Assembly (NCBI GenBank): GCA_019916065.1
Contig: CM034242.1
Span: 44,211,010 to 44,275,009 of the forward strand
Source: Vitellaria paradoxa
Lineage: Eukaryota > Streptophyta > Magnoliopsida > Ericales > Sapotaceae
DNA length: 64,000 nucleotides
Reading direction: 5' to 3'
Shown: piece after piece, positions 47,981 through 60,941 of the stretch
Layout: every line of letters begins with the position of its first letter
Position numbering within the stretch: position 1 is the first letter of the stretch
Made by a program: the position numbers and the translations under genes
Notes under the pieces: generated by a model
Told to the model about the DNA's origin: nothing
Databases searched by the model: none
Seen by the model: the letters and a program-made list of their open reading frames with translations, nothing else

Positions 47981-49374
47981 ATGGGTTCTACTCGCTACGT
48001 GAAGCCTGGTGTAGGACGGGATGTCCTCGAAGCAGCTGCTCAACGTTACCAGAAGGAAGAGAACTTTATCTTACTTTCCGTTGCACATGCGTCCACCTAC
48101 TTTCACAACAGGTTACTGAAACAGCCTTGCCACACATCGACTCTGCCCGAGAAGGCTTGGGTCCAGGAACTCCTCGCGAGCCACCCCAAACAACTGTACA
48201 ATATGTGTCGGGTAGATAAGTACATTTTCCTGAAACTATGCAAGGAACTTACTACAAACTATGGGTTGTCCCTTCTCCCAACTGGTACGGTAACTATTGA
48301 AGAGAGTGTCGCAATGTTCTTGACTAGAATTGCACTTCGGATGTCAAACCGACAGCTTTAGGAAAGGTTCAACATTCAGGAGAAACAATCTCTAGATACT
48401 TCCACTTATTGTTAAACGGGCTGAAGCTTCTCGCGCATGACTACCTACAACTGCAACCCAACCAGCGTCAACTGCCAAGTAAAATCCGTGACAACCCTAA
48501 GTACCGCCTGTTCAAGATAATAAATCGTAAAATTCAAACGAGTTCTAAACGTTTCGATTCTGTGGAAATTATGCCATCACCCCTGTACCGTTTCATGTGC
48601 AGGATGCCATTGGGGCATTGGACGGCACACACATCGCTTATGTCCCGCCTAGTGAAACGTCGTATGCCTATTACAGCTGGAATGGTGTTTCCACAGAGAA
48701 CTTTATCGCCATCTGTGACTTTGACCAACGCTTTATGTATGTGTCATGCGGGTGTGGAGAGAAATATGCACGTGGCCGGGTGCTCAAGAGTGTCATGAAC
48801 GACCCTGCCTAAAAATTCCCACACCTAATCGGTGGTACGCACCACACGAATGTTTTCCATTGTACCAAAGTTAACTTAACACGCAATTTATATTGCCTCC
48901 CTTTATTTATGTGGTTTCAAGATAAATATTATCTGGTCGATGCCGGATACAAAAACCAGCATGGATATCTCACGCCTTACAAGGGAGAACGGATGCACCT
49001 GCAGTAATTCAGACATGGACCTGAACCTAGAAATGCTAATGAACAATTTAACCAGCTCTACTCTTCACTACGTAGTGTGATCAAACACACGTTTGGCATG
49101 TGGAAGGCCAGGTGGACAATCTTGCAAAATATGCCGCCTTACGACTTTGATGACCAAGTCGCTCTAGTCGGTTGTACCATGGCACTCCCCAATTTTATCC
49201 ACGACCACCGGGACACCGATCAAACAATCCTTGATGCATTAATGCATGCATCCGCTGCCGGCAATTCGACCTCGACTTCCCCCCAATCCAACATCGAGCC
49301 TACGGATCTCAAAGACTTCGAAGAAGAGGACGAAGATGCCGATGCCCTCGCAGATGATGCAAAAATGAACGCAT
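47981..49374 (+). pseudogene. PIF/Harbinger (ALP1-like) transposase, catalytic residues lost
   Basis: An N-terminal helix-turn-helix-like region (MCRVDKYIFLKLCKEL, TIEESVAMFL) leads to the DDE domain. The first acidic residue survives in GALDGTHIAYVPP (about 48610). The second motif, normally AHDSRVL, reads YARGRVL, so its Asp is gone. VDAGYKNQHGYLTPYKGER is well kept. The last motif, normally VIERTFG, reads VIKHTFG, replacing the catalytic Glu by Lys. Stops occur at 48360 and 48810 and near 49004, and there is a shift at about 48600. It therefore cannot be an active transposase. The acidic tail after 49250 resembles the usual C-terminus. Confidence 0.85.
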
Positions 49375-49400
49375 GACGCGATTTCATTCGTGACCAAGTT

Positions 49401-52160
49401 GCCGGTCAAAATCCTAACCCAATATGAGCATATTTGATCAAAACTTGGTAGAGGCATTCCTAAATGTTGCTAAAGCATTGGCACATCACCAGCCAACGTT
49501 CTGAATGAGAGTAAATCTTTGCAGAACAGTTTATGTATTGTAAATTTCATTCATCCAATGTAATTAGTTTTCGTTGATGTGTATATGTCGAATTGTTTTA
49601 CCCATTCTAGTTTAATTTCATTTTCGGCCATTTCATTTATTGCATTATAAGCATTGTTCGATGCTAGATTGTTATAAACTCATTTTACTGTCACTATCAA
49701 TAGCCTTTGTTTTATGATTGCTCATAGGGATGTAACTACTTCATCCTCGTAACTCTTGTGGCATTTGACAGATGCACACAATAAGTATGCCCACCACTTA
49801 AAATACATCACTAGACAAGTTACAACATATGTATACAATTGTTTCGGAATTCAGTTCGGTTATTACCTTAAACGGGCAACGTAATATAATGGTAATTAAC
49901 TTGCATAGAGACTCGCAACAGAGGTGTGCCAGCCAACAGGGTCCAAGCTTCGGCTTCCCTGCGAGGTACTCTGCCATGGTCGAAGCTTCACCTTCCTTGT
50001 GGCTAGCCTTCGAGGCTTACTACCCTGGGCCCAAGCTTCCCCTTGCCTGTGCCCTGGCCGCGAGGTACACTGTCCAATTTTAGTTGTGCATGCTGTCGTA
50101 ATCGAACCATCGGCTTGGTTGCGCCTTGCCTGTGGACTTTTCTGCTTTTCTACGCAGCGCCGGCTATGTGCACTTCATTAGATAAAATTTTGTATATTAA
50201 TATATCTACTGCATTTGCTTAGATTGGAACTGGCTTATTCAGACCCCGTTTAGTAACATTTTCGTTTTTTTTTTTCTATTTATATTTCAAAAATTTTGGG
50301 GTTGTTTGGTTGAAAAATATTGAGGAAAAAGTACAGTAAAAGTACAAAGATGCGACATAAAGGTAATATGTGTTAAAATTTTATTGAAAAAAATATAAAA
50401 AATAGTTAAAGTTTGGTATTTTTTGATCGGGCAAACAGGACCTTTATAAACTGGTAGCGGAAACCTGCTTATTAAATTTGTTTGCATTTTTTCCAACAAA
50501 ATGAAAATTTAAACAAAAAAACGTAAACAAAAATGAAATTTTATGCACGCAACATTTTTCTCTGTTGCGAACATGTTGTCAGTTCTAATACTTCATCCAT
50601 TTTTCGTAAACCATTTTAAAATAAATTATCGCATTCAAATATTTTATTAAGCTAAAATTATTTTTAAATTATTTAAATTAATATGTAATCTATATTATAA
50701 TTTATCTCTAACAAATGATTAAATTAAAATACTTAATTTAATTAATAGGAAATATATATTACTAAATTATTTTTAATAAATAATAAAATCAAATATATTA
50801 ATTTAATTTAATTTAATAAATAATGTGATTAATATAAATTTATTTATATTATTAGTTTCCCTAAATTTTTTAATTACACAATTAATTTAATTTAATCTAA
50901 TTATAATAATTAATTTAAAATAATTATTTCAACTAGCATTAAGTCAATTTTATTAAAGTAAGTCGCAATTAATTTTAATTAATTTAGTTAACTTAATTAA
51001 CTTTTTAATATGAATTATATTGTATTACATTATTTTTAGTAAATAGTGCAATTAAATTATTTAAATTATTACGAAATATATTTTATTCAATATTTTTAAT
51101 AAATAATAGAATTAAATTATGATTAATATATTTTATTTACTGGATTAAAAATGATATAATACGTCTGGTTTAATCAATTGTTTTTAGTAAAAAAATAATT
51201 AAATAAAACCGATCATAATAACTTGGCTAATTTTAATTAATTTTTAAGAAACTACAAAAAATAAATATTTTGTGAAAATAATGAATTGACAAATTAACAA
51301 ATTGAGAAATTACCCAAAAAAAGACTTCCATTGCGATCTGATATACACAAATTCCTTGTTTTAACAATAATGAAAATATTTAGTAAAACCTAAAAAATTA
51401 GAGAAACAATAGCATTAAGGCGATGTTAAAACATTTTAAAAAAAGCTTACCAGCTCAACTTAGAAATGATATATTGAAAAATGGACACTCATATGCTTTC
51501 CTTTACATCTGATACATTGAAATTATTTTTTCTTTAAAAATATAATAATATTTACAAACTTAACATTAACAATCAAATTAGAAAATATCAAACAATCTTA
51601 AAAATCAGACTTGATATATTTTAATTAACGAATTAAAAAATATATTACAAAGTAAATGCATAAGCCCAAAAATAATTTCAATATAAAAGGAATATCACGT
51701 AATAAAGATAAATAGTGAACTCGTTCACATTCTTAGTACCAACAAATTGTAAGGAGCAAACAAGCTTATAAATAGAAGTGTTGACTCAATAAAATGAATA
51801 GCTACAACTTTAATTCTTTTTAAACTACATAAATAAAAATTGAGAATCACCAAAATTACGTCCAATTGTAATTCCTTTTAGATTAGTTAATTATAATTCA
51901 AGCTTATGATTGATCAATTTAATATATGAATTAAAATCTTTAAAATAATTACAAGTCGATGCCACGTGTCATAATAATATTAGAAATATATCACGTAATT
52001 ATAATTTCGTTTAATAACAATAATAATATAACAATTATTTTAGATAGTAATTTGTTAATTTGTAGAAAAAAAACAACATATGCCTGACCCGTTCCAACTA
52101 CAAATAAAATTGGAAACGAAATTATATGATACATAGAACTGTAGACTAGATAAAATATAA
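49401..52160. other. Spacer with GC-rich patch and MITE-like piece
   Basis: At 49.92-50.17 kb there is a GC-rich patch with degenerate internal repeats (AAGCTTC, CCTTGCCTGTG, GCGAGGTAC) spaced about 55-60 bp. At 50297-50442 ends of the type GGTTGTTTGGTT / GGTCCTGTTTGC suggest a small MITE. From 50.5 to 52.1 kb the sequence is extremely AT-rich with no gene. Confidence 0.4.
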
Positions 52161-52300
52161 TTTGGCAGTGTAGGTCGCGAGCATAGCGCAGCGAAGGCAC
52201 CGATTCGAAGAATTACCAGTACATTGCGCATTGAGGTCGATGGGTAGCCGAGGCTTCGTCTTGAACATGCACCGTAGACGCTGGGAACCTGATGGTTCGG
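52160..52300. repeat. GC-rich repeat, inverted diverged copy of the 123-bp unit at 56.1 kb
   Basis: GTAGGTCGCGAGCATAGCGC and GAGGTCGATGGGTAGCCGA match, in inverted orientation, GTGGGTCGCATTCTGGGCGC and GACGTCGATGGGAAGCCGA from the 56.1-56.4 kb array. Similarity is patchy but spans about 100 bp. It lies just upstream of a transposon-protein ORF. Confidence 0.45.
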
Positions 52301-52545
52301 CCAAGCGGCCTTTTATATATAACTTCGCATGCGTTTTCATTTCAGACAAACACCTCCAAACCTTGGAGCAGCAGCTATCCTTCTCTTTACACTTAGGTCG
52401 TCCACCTTGCATCTGTCGTAGGTAAGTTTCACATTCTACATTGTTTCTTGATCTATCATTTGTAGTTTTCCATCCTACTTGTGTCACATTTGGTCACCTA
52501 GGGTTTTTTTCCTTCCCTGCGTATTGAGTTCATTGTCTGGTTTAA

Positions 52546-53566
52546 ATGGCTAGCTGTCGAACTAAGAAGCCTTTTGTAGGGTCAAATAGGTTTGTAAACC
52601 GTAATCAATTCAGAAATATGCTTTCAAAAAGACCTGTTCTCATCGAACGACAACTCAAGCTTGACGATTTTCCAATGCTGAAACCCTTGTTTGAAAATTT
52701 GGGTTGGGAATCTCTGACACAAATTTCAGGGTCGGTAGCTGTCAAACTTGTTCAGGAGTTTTATGCAAATTTCAACGAACATTGTGATTTTGATGAAAAT
52801 GTGATTCACTCTACGGTTGCGTGGACACCTGTCACAATCAGCCCAGACACCATTGCTACCCATTTAGGAATTCAGAGACCATCATCTATTAAAAGGCTGA
52901 CTATGTTTTACCCAACTTAAGATGGTCTATCACTGACTCGGTTTGAGATATCAACTGTTTTTTTAACCTTAGATGGGTCTCCACCCTGGAATGGTGAATG
53001 TTATGTGCATGGGTTGTTGAACACAAATCACCGAATGCTCAACTTGTTCGTATCTGCCACGATTGACCCCACCTCGCATTACTCAGAAGTGACCATTTGT
53101 CATGGCGTATCATGTATGCCATATTACTTGTCTAAAGTTTGACGTAGCACTGTTCATCTTCCGTCTTCTCTATACCTCACGACAACTAAAACATACTCGT
53201 GATTCATTGCCCTTTGGTGTTCTCATCACCAACATGTTGTTAAGAGAAGGTGTCGAGCTACCTTCAGTTTTGTCAAACCAACTCAATCCTATCTCCCATA
53301 TCACCGTGCATAAATCTATGAGTCAAGCTATTGACTCCACCCGAACTGAGCATGACGATGCAGAGTCAAGTAAAAGTTCCAGGCCCTTTACTATGAACCA
53401 AGTGTCATTGTCATTGATACGATTGGAAGGCGAAGTAGCTGCACTTTGCCTGAAGCAAGACCATCTCAGTGGAGACGTGCAAGCCTTGACTGCGTTTTGT
53501 ACTACAAATTTCCAATCTCTTCACCAAAAGATTGATAATTTGTCTGTGTATGAAGATGAGCTCTAA
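52546..53566 (+). pseudogene. Putative plant transposon protein (Transposase_32-like), broken copy 1
   Basis: The N-terminal half reads RFVNRNQFRNMLSKRPVLIE, FENLGWESLTQI, VKLVQEFYANF, TPVTISPDTIATHLGI, the pattern of the plant transposon protein family I know as Transposase_32 (PF20167). A TAA stop at 52918 follows, and a frameshift with another stop at about 53142. The family's later piece LPFGVLITNMLLREGVELP is at 53.2 kb. The end is a heptad-rich coiled coil (LIRLEGEVAALCLKQDHL, FQSLHQKIDNL). A related copy lies on the opposite strand at 57.3-58.55 kb. The function of the family is unknown; such ORFs accompany plant transposons. Confidence 0.65.
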
Positions 53567-53639
53567 GGCCATATGAATGAGGATGGTACTGATGGAGGTG
53601 CTAGTGCGGGTAGAGATGGAGTTGGATCGGGTTGACCTA

Positions 53640-56095
53640 TTCTTCCCATTTCGGAGCAGAAGAACGCATAACTACTTTTGTTAGGCGAACTGGATTTTCT
53701 TTATGATCTTTGTTGTTATATTTTTCTTAACAATGTGCACTTATAATTTTGATCCTAATGTTATGAACTGATTGTAGGCATGAGCTATTCAAATGTGTGA
53801 TGGAAATATCTAATGGATGTGAACTCTTTTGTGGTTATTAAAGAATTGTTGGCTTTGAGTTCTTTTCCATGACACTTCAGTACATGTTTCATTTAGCGTG
53901 TTGCGTTTTGCATTTTATATTAGTGTTGATTGAACTTATTAGGAAATGGAATTGGTAAGGGGAAGATGAATGTGAATTCTATTTTTCATCTTGTGATAGT
54001 ACATAGTGAAAGTCATCACTTGAAAACTTATGCTCTATTATTGATAACATTGTCAATGAATGTGAATTCTATTGTCACACTAAATTTACTTTTCATTTTA
54101 AAACACTACACAATGATTGTTAAAACTAATTCTTATATCCTTTATATTGTATATATGCTAGGCATGCTATATTTGCTATTTAGGCTGCCTATTACGGTTT
54201 TCTTAGAATTAAATAAGTTATGGTAGGATGGAATTTCTTTTTTCAACCCCTATGTGCAAGTTGCACACTACGGTGTTTTGGGAGGAGATATTGATGTGTA
54301 ACTTGTTACTAGAACGTCTCTGTCTATTTCTTTTTCAATCTTTCTTGTTCGTGAAAAAAGTTGCAATACATTTCTTGTTAGGTTAGACCTGCTTCAATAT
54401 GCAATGGTTAATGAGAATTCAGTTGTGTTTTCACTTTGGAAATTTAACTTTTTTCCTTCTTGGTGGTTGCATTGCATGTGTTCTCATCCTATGTAAGGGT
54501 GAATGAATAATTACTGTAGTATACTGCTGTTGATAGTCTAATTTTTATTTTTCAAAGCCGAATGCCCTTTTTGTTTGGGGGTTGCTTTCATGTTTGTCCA
54601 CGGAAGTATCTAAATTTGATATGGACTTAATCCACACCCAAGGGCACGTGATGTGCATTGATAGATTCCACTGTTTGATTTTTCTAGTGATTTGTATTTT
54701 TGTAAAGTTGAAAGTCATTCTCTGAATCACTTTTAAAAATTATTTCTTTATTAAAAATTGAAATTATTTTGATAAATTATGTTGTATTAAATTTATTTAA
54801 CATGCAGACATACATTGTTACCTAACTTCTTGAAAAATTTTACAGTAGCTGAGTTGTTATTATAATTTTTAAATACATGTATTAAGGAATTTTTTTTTTA
54901 ATATTTTGTGTATTTCGTCCAATAACTGAAATATATTTTCGTTATTCGATCCAAACGAAAATATTATATATATATATATATATATAATATATGTTTTCGT
55001 AACGTACTTCTTTAGATCTCTTTTACGTGCAAACAAACAGTTGCTACCTGAAAGAAGTGTACAAAGGATAATTAATTAATTTAATATAATTTAGAAAGTA
55101 ATCACTTAACAATACGTAATAATGTAGATAGCTTTCTTGTGGTTAAAATTAAAATTTTCTAGTTAAGTTAACGTGAACTGAATTTTCATTTAAAGGTGGA
55201 CAAACAATAAGTTGGTTGTCTTGTTCGAAAAAATAATTTCACTATAATATAACAAATGCCTGTGCCCACGTGGTGCATGGTGTTTTTTTTTTTTTTTCTT
55301 ATGGCCGTGATAAGCAATAATTTGATTTAACAAATTTGTAAGTTATTTTCCGTCATCTAATTTTTCTGTAATTTGTATTTTTGTAAAGCTGAATAAGTCA
55401 TTTTCTGCATCACATTTGGAATTATTTTTTCATTAAAAATTTATATTATATCGAGAAAATAATTCTATTAAACTTTTTAATGTGCAGACTGCTTTCTTAT
55501 GGTAAAAATAAAATATTCTCATAAGCTAAGTGAACTTAAATTTCATTTAAAAGGTGGACAACAATAACTTAGTTGTTTGTTCGAAAAAAATTAGCAATTA
55601 AAAATTAATACAAAATTGGAATACAATCTTATAATTCGTAAACAAATATAAATGAAAGATACAGTAATATGAAAATTTTAAGCTGACTCGTGAACAAATT
55701 GAAGTTTTACGGGTGAAATGAAATTTGTTAGTCTACGTTTTTTATTTTAGAAATAAATTATTACGTACACATTAACTATGTTATTAATTACTTTCTTTCA
55801 TAGTTATGTACAATATAACTAGTAGTTTTTTGTAAAAAAACAAAAAAATAAAAACAAAAAGAAAATAAATTAAATCGTCAATGAAATTTCTGAGAAAGTT
55901 AAAACAGAATTTTAGTTTATAAGCACAAATTATTATTTAGATAAGTTAATAATATTGTAATTAAGACGCAACAATGATATTATATCGGTACGTCAACAAA
56001 AAAAAAGGAAAAAATTAAAGTTATTTTAAGATATTAGACATAACGTTAATACTATTCTCAAACATAATGAGAATAATTAAATATTATTGCATTGG
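53640..56095. other. AT-rich spacer without genes
   Basis: No coding pattern. The long open stretch at 53.93-54.23 kb is low-complexity hydrophobic and looks accidental. A (TA)n run is at 54965-54988. The sequence around 54680-54880 recurs in altered form at 55360-55480 (shared TTTGTATTTTTGTAAAG, CATGCAGAC/TGTGCAGAC), an internal direct repeat about 700 bp apart. Confidence 0.45.
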
Positions 56096-56104
56096 ACCCA
56101 AGTC

Positions 56105-56385
56105 GACTTGGCGCCTTCCTCACGCCCAAGATGCGACCCATACTGCTAAACAACCAGCTGGTAGTCCTTTACACATGAACCATCGGCTTCCCATCGACGT
56201 CGCTGCGGGGTGACCATTCGCCGAGTCGAACCAGCGCCTTCTTTGCGCCCAGAATGCGACCCACACTGCCAAAACACTAGCTGCTAGTCCTCTGCATGTG
56301 AACCATCAACTTCCCATTGACCTCCCTGCGGGGTGCACTATAGCCGAGACGAACCAGCGCCTTCCCGCGCCCAGGTGAACTATCA
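56105..56385. repeat. GC-rich tandem repeat, 123-bp period, about 2.3 copies
   Basis: GCGCCTTC starts at 56111, 56234 and 56357, exactly 123 bp apart. Each unit contains ATGCGACCCA, CTGCTAGTCC or its variant, TGAACCATC, CTTCCCAT and CTGCGGGGTG. It stands out as a GC-rich island in a strongly AT-rich region. The period is a multiple of three, but no open frame of note crosses it. Confidence 0.85.
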
Positions 56386-57308
56386 CCCACCCCGCGGCCA
56401 TCTTGTGGTCGTTTTAAAAAAGCCTCCTGACGTACGACATCTAGGCTTCCATTTCAGATCCAATTTCGGCATATTCATGTTTGAGCAACTGTAATGAGAA
56501 TTCAATTGTTTTGAAAGGCTTGAGTTGCAATTCAACATATGAAATATATTGATTCTCTTGTAACTGATTTATGAAACATAGATTTGAAAACTTAATTTAT
56601 AATCGAGCCTGTATCAGTTTGGCTAGGTAAGTGTTTCCAACTGTCATAATGTTGCCATTTATGCAAAAAATTTTGTGAGCCACCGCCACATGAAATCCAC
56701 CTAGGACAAATATTGATAAGTGCAAGATAGAGAAAAGGAGTAAATGTTTTCTTTTTGCCATTTTCATTTGTCAAATGCTAACAAACCGCACGAAAATGGA
56801 AGCTAATACACCCAATACATCAAAAGCTCATTGCCCATGGATAAAGAAAAACCATTTCAACATCAAAAAACAACCAAAGCTAGAGCAAAACATAAAATAA
56901 CAAATTCAAATTGTAACGAAGCAACACATGTACATTGGTACCAACATAAGACAAAGTCACTAGCTGTTAAAACATAGTTGTAATGCGTTAACGGAACTAT
57001 ACAGAAGCATAAGGGGAATGGCAAACTGAAGATTAATGCGCGTAAATCAGCACAGTTACTTCATAAAGCAATTAAATCGTATCAAGTGTAGTATATGGTA
57101 CGTGTATTACGTAGTAATGTAGATTGAGTTGCATGTAATGTAATAATTGATACAAAGAAGTTGCACAATAAGGTTGACACCATTGACATTATAATAATAA
57201 AGTCAAGACATTGTACGGGCCAAAATCACTTGAAATTCACATATGCATTGCTGTTGTCCGCTATCCTAACCTTACCCAACTACTACAACATTGGGCTGTG
57301 ATTGGTAG

Positions 57309-58551
57309 TTGGGTAGTTACAGCGTTAGTTTACAAATAAAACTGTACAGAACCGAAAAAGTAAAATCCGACAATAGAGTACATCTGTTGGTGTGGCAAAA
57401 TGTTAGCCAAAAAGGACGCGTACGCAATGAGAGAGTTTCCTTGGTAGGACGATCAAGCAGCGGGCATGGTCATGGAAACTGTCTAAGACTGGGGAAAAAG
57501 AGGTGTTGGCTACGTACCCAGTCAAAGAAAGTTTGCTGCTCGCCCCCAGTGTACGGAGCTCCTTGCGCACCTCCTCTTGGAAGGCATGGTCAAGCTCTTG
57601 TTGTTTGTTCTGGTTTGCCTGGATCTCTCGTATCGTTTCAAGGATGTTGTTGATTGTGCACTGTAGCTCGCAAAGGAGTTGGCAACTGCTCGAGACGGTT
57701 TTTTTTTTTTGCTTTTTTTACGATGTGTTGCAGTTTAGGGTGGACTCGTCTATTAGACACTCGAGGTCTATCGTGTTGTCCTCAGTACTCAGCTATATGC
57801 CCTTTGCCTTGGCAACCTTGGTGATAAAGAGACGAACGGAAGTGCGCCCGGGTGTTGGACTTGCTTCGAATGCTGTGAATGACATCGCCGATGAGCCTCC
57901 TGACGTCCACCGTTTTATTAGTCATGATGGCACACGTCAAAGTGGCGCGATCCGCAGAAATGTCTGACGTCCTCTTCTGTGGAATGAGACTAGAGCACGT
58001 CATCAGGTGGAGTAGGCGAAATTGGTCCTTCAAGTTAGTCTGCTTGTATTGTGGATGCAACAATGGGCTGTTATTATGACTCATTATTCCGACCATAACT
58101 TCCTTGGAATACTTGGTGTGATCGAGACGAAAATCTATATCCTTAACCACGAGGAGGCGAAAGATGGACTCAAAGTCCTCAGGGCCGATGGTAAAAGGTC
58201 ACCTCTTAGTTTGGACACGATGCGAGGCCCATCCGGTTGTTGGTCAATACAGGTGATGTTTGCATAAAACTCGGGGACAATGTCTTCACATGCCTGACCT
58301 ATTTGTGTGAGAAACTTCTCCCACCCATATCTGCGAAACTCTGGAACCAATCCTAATGCTTGGAGCTTCGTGTCGCTAAACTTGACGTAACGCTCAACCA
58401 CCATTGGCTTGCTACTGAAGTGGTCATCAAAAGTTTGTGAAGCACGTTCACTGACAAACCTGAATGTGTCATACGAAGGGTGGCCATGCCTTTGGCTCCT
58501 ATTGGCCGTTCTCTTGAATCGTCCTCGACCCCGGTTGTTAGATTCGGCCAT
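57309..58551 (-). pseudogene. Putative plant transposon protein (Transposase_32-like), broken copy 2
   Basis: Minus strand. It starts at MAESNNRGRGRFKRTANRSQ, then FRFVSERASQTFDDHFSSKP, RYGWEKFLTQIGQ, DIVPEFYANITC, which parallels copy 1 (GWESLTQI, QEFYANF). After a frameshift at about 58200 come the middle parts FRLLHLMTCSSLIPQ and RRLIGDVIHSI, and after another at about 57790 a coiled-coil end (REIQANQNKQQELDHAF, QEEVRKELRTLGA). This copy keeps more of the domain than copy 1. Same family assignment and the same caution about function. Confidence 0.65.
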
Positions 58552-58599
58552 TCCTATGAAAATATGAAGCATGCAAGAGCGGAACATAAGCAACAGTGA

Positions 58600-60941
58600 A
58601 TAAATTTAAGAAAATCTGAATCTATTTCAATTTCTAAGATGATAATTTAAATGCACCTAGAAATTAATTACGTGGCGTTTCATATTTTTAGGTTGAACCC
58701 ATTTATTACCCTTTTTCTTAAGGGTTGATCTAGGTTGGATTATATAATTTACTTGTATGCCATATTGGCATTCTAGTAATTCATGCAAAGTGACAGTTGC
58801 ATAGAGTTATGCAGGTGAGATTGTTTAAATTACAGTTAATGAACATTTGATCCCCACATATGAGGTGAGACAATTTCCCTAACAAAGCATTAACTTTGTG
58901 CAATAAATTGGGTAGCAAGCTTGAAATTTACATGATCCAATACTAGTAGGATTTGAGGATGATATGAACGAAACTTAGTAAGTTGAAAATCAATCAATAA
59001 CACATAAAGAGGGGGATCAAGACATTGGATGGTTATAGCCCCTCAATACCTAAAGTTATATCACCTTTACATTAACTTTTTATTTTATTTTATTTCATTT
59101 TATTTTCTCCATCCGAACAGCACATATATAGCAAAGAATCTAATAAAGTTAGAAGTAAGATTCCAGTTATCATAATAACTTTATAGTAAGTTCAGACATT
59201 GAAAGAAGGGCATCAAAAGACTAGAAAACTTAAATAGATAAAGGTTTTATAAAGAAAGAAGTTAAAAGAAACTATCTTTCAAATGGGTAGAAAGTAAAGT
59301 ATTTGACCCTGACAGCTTTCCAAGTGAATTTATAAGAAACATTATAGGGTATAGTACGTACGAATTGAACTAAAGTTGTTTTCCTTTTTAAAATTATGGA
59401 TGGATGTTAAAGAAGGCTAATCATGGTTCCACAGTTTTAATTCTGAAAGTTAATCCCATAAATTATTTTAGTAATTTCGAACCTATTAACTAATGTAATG
59501 TCATATATAAAATTATTGTCAACTATCAGGAAATCAATTGCGAAGGTAGTTCTTCCATCATTATTTTCATAATATGGGGTATATTGGGTATTTATATTGC
59601 CAAAATTTTGTGTGCGTGCGTGTGTGTGTGTGTGTGTGTTTAAATTTAATTTTGGATGGATCCACCAAACAGAAGCTAATTGTACCTTCATTCTGAAAAG
59701 GTAATTCCCTAATTTTTTTATAATATTATTGTGAAGGTTTTGGGAAATTAATTGAAGGTAGTTTTACTATTACCTTTTAGAATATTAGGTGATTCTCTTA
59801 TTTTGCAATGGAGGTAGAAATAAATAAGGCATATGGTACTATAAAATTAGGTTTTGTATTAGAATTAATGAGTTCTGTATTGGGTGTAGATGCCAAAATC
59901 ATATGATTCTTGATTTGAATCTAATTATTAGATTGAATTCGATTCGGATTGATGTGGGACACCTGCAGCAATTCTTGATTCGAATCTTATTATTAGATTG
60001 AATTCGATTTAAATTCAGTAATGTAAATTATCATCAAGCACAAAACAAAAAAACTAAAGGAAATTAAGCACAATAGTGGTCTAAGGGCAATAAGAAGGAT
60101 ACAATTACCAAATAGTAACACAATTTTTTTCTGTAATTTTTGTAACTGCAAAATGAGAAGAAGAAAATTACTATATTATTTCTTCTAAACTCTCTCAAAT
60201 GAATGAAAGAAAAATTCCCCCAATTTTTCTGTCACATGTTTAATATTTTATATATTTTTTTTAATGTAAACTCACAAACAAATAATAAGCTCCGATTTTG
60301 GGGGCTCTGCATATAGCAAAATAAAGCTATTAATTAATCACTTCCTCTCAATGTTCCAATTTATTTTAGTTGTTTGTTTCCCAAGGCATCTTAGATGAGT
60401 CCAGCTCCGTTACTTCATCGAGCACACTTCCGATTGCTGGATTTTGTGGTTGTTCATCATTTTTCTTTTCCTCCCTACCATCCCTCCTCCTAATCATTGT
60501 CGCCATTTTTTTCCTTTCCTTTGAGGATGTAATTTTCCAATTTACCAACTAGATTCGTAGTGAATATGGATGGATAAAATTTCTGAGAGAGACTTTGACT
60601 AGGAATGACTTTTTCTTTGGTGCACTCTCACTTTGCTAATTACTTTTTTTTTTTTTTTTTGGTAGCTAAGGTGAGAGCAGGAAAATATATACATATATAT
60701 ATACAAATCACACCACAAATAATAACAGAAAGTTAGATAGGAAGTTCGAATAGGAATGTTTTATGGAATCATCTAGAAATACCTTTGCGTATTTTCCAGG
60801 CAAGCAGGCGTACGGAAGGGCAACGAGATCAGAATGGCTCTGTTCGATTGTAGACTGCAAGAAACAGTAGATGCGAAAGTGGTGAGGAAATGAGGATAAC
60901 GGCGTTGCCCCACTACCCACAATTATTGGAAAATAATTAAT
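58600..60941. other. Spacer before the copia element, possible minor exons
   Basis: Mostly AT-rich. A (GT)n run is at 59611-59639. At about 59905-60020 a segment of about 45 bp around ATTATTAGATTGAATTCGAT is directly repeated about 65 bp apart. On the minus strand, 60366-60506 encodes a charged 46-residue frame (MATMIRRRDGREEKKN start), and 60780-60920 a second frame; both have codon-like composition and could be exons of a small gene, but I recognise neither. Confidence 0.4.

Larger units (their letters stand above)
46500..49400 (+). mobile_element. Decayed PIF/Harbinger transposon, two-gene cassette
   Basis: A MYB/SANT-like protein ORF is followed in the same direction by a transposase ORF, the usual layout of plant PIF/Harbinger elements. 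The terminal repeats were not located, so the limits given are those of the coding remains. Confidence 0.75.

Noticed and set aside
53930..54226. 98-codon hydrophobic frame
   Set aside because: AT-driven low-complexity leucine/isoleucine-rich translation with no family resemblance.
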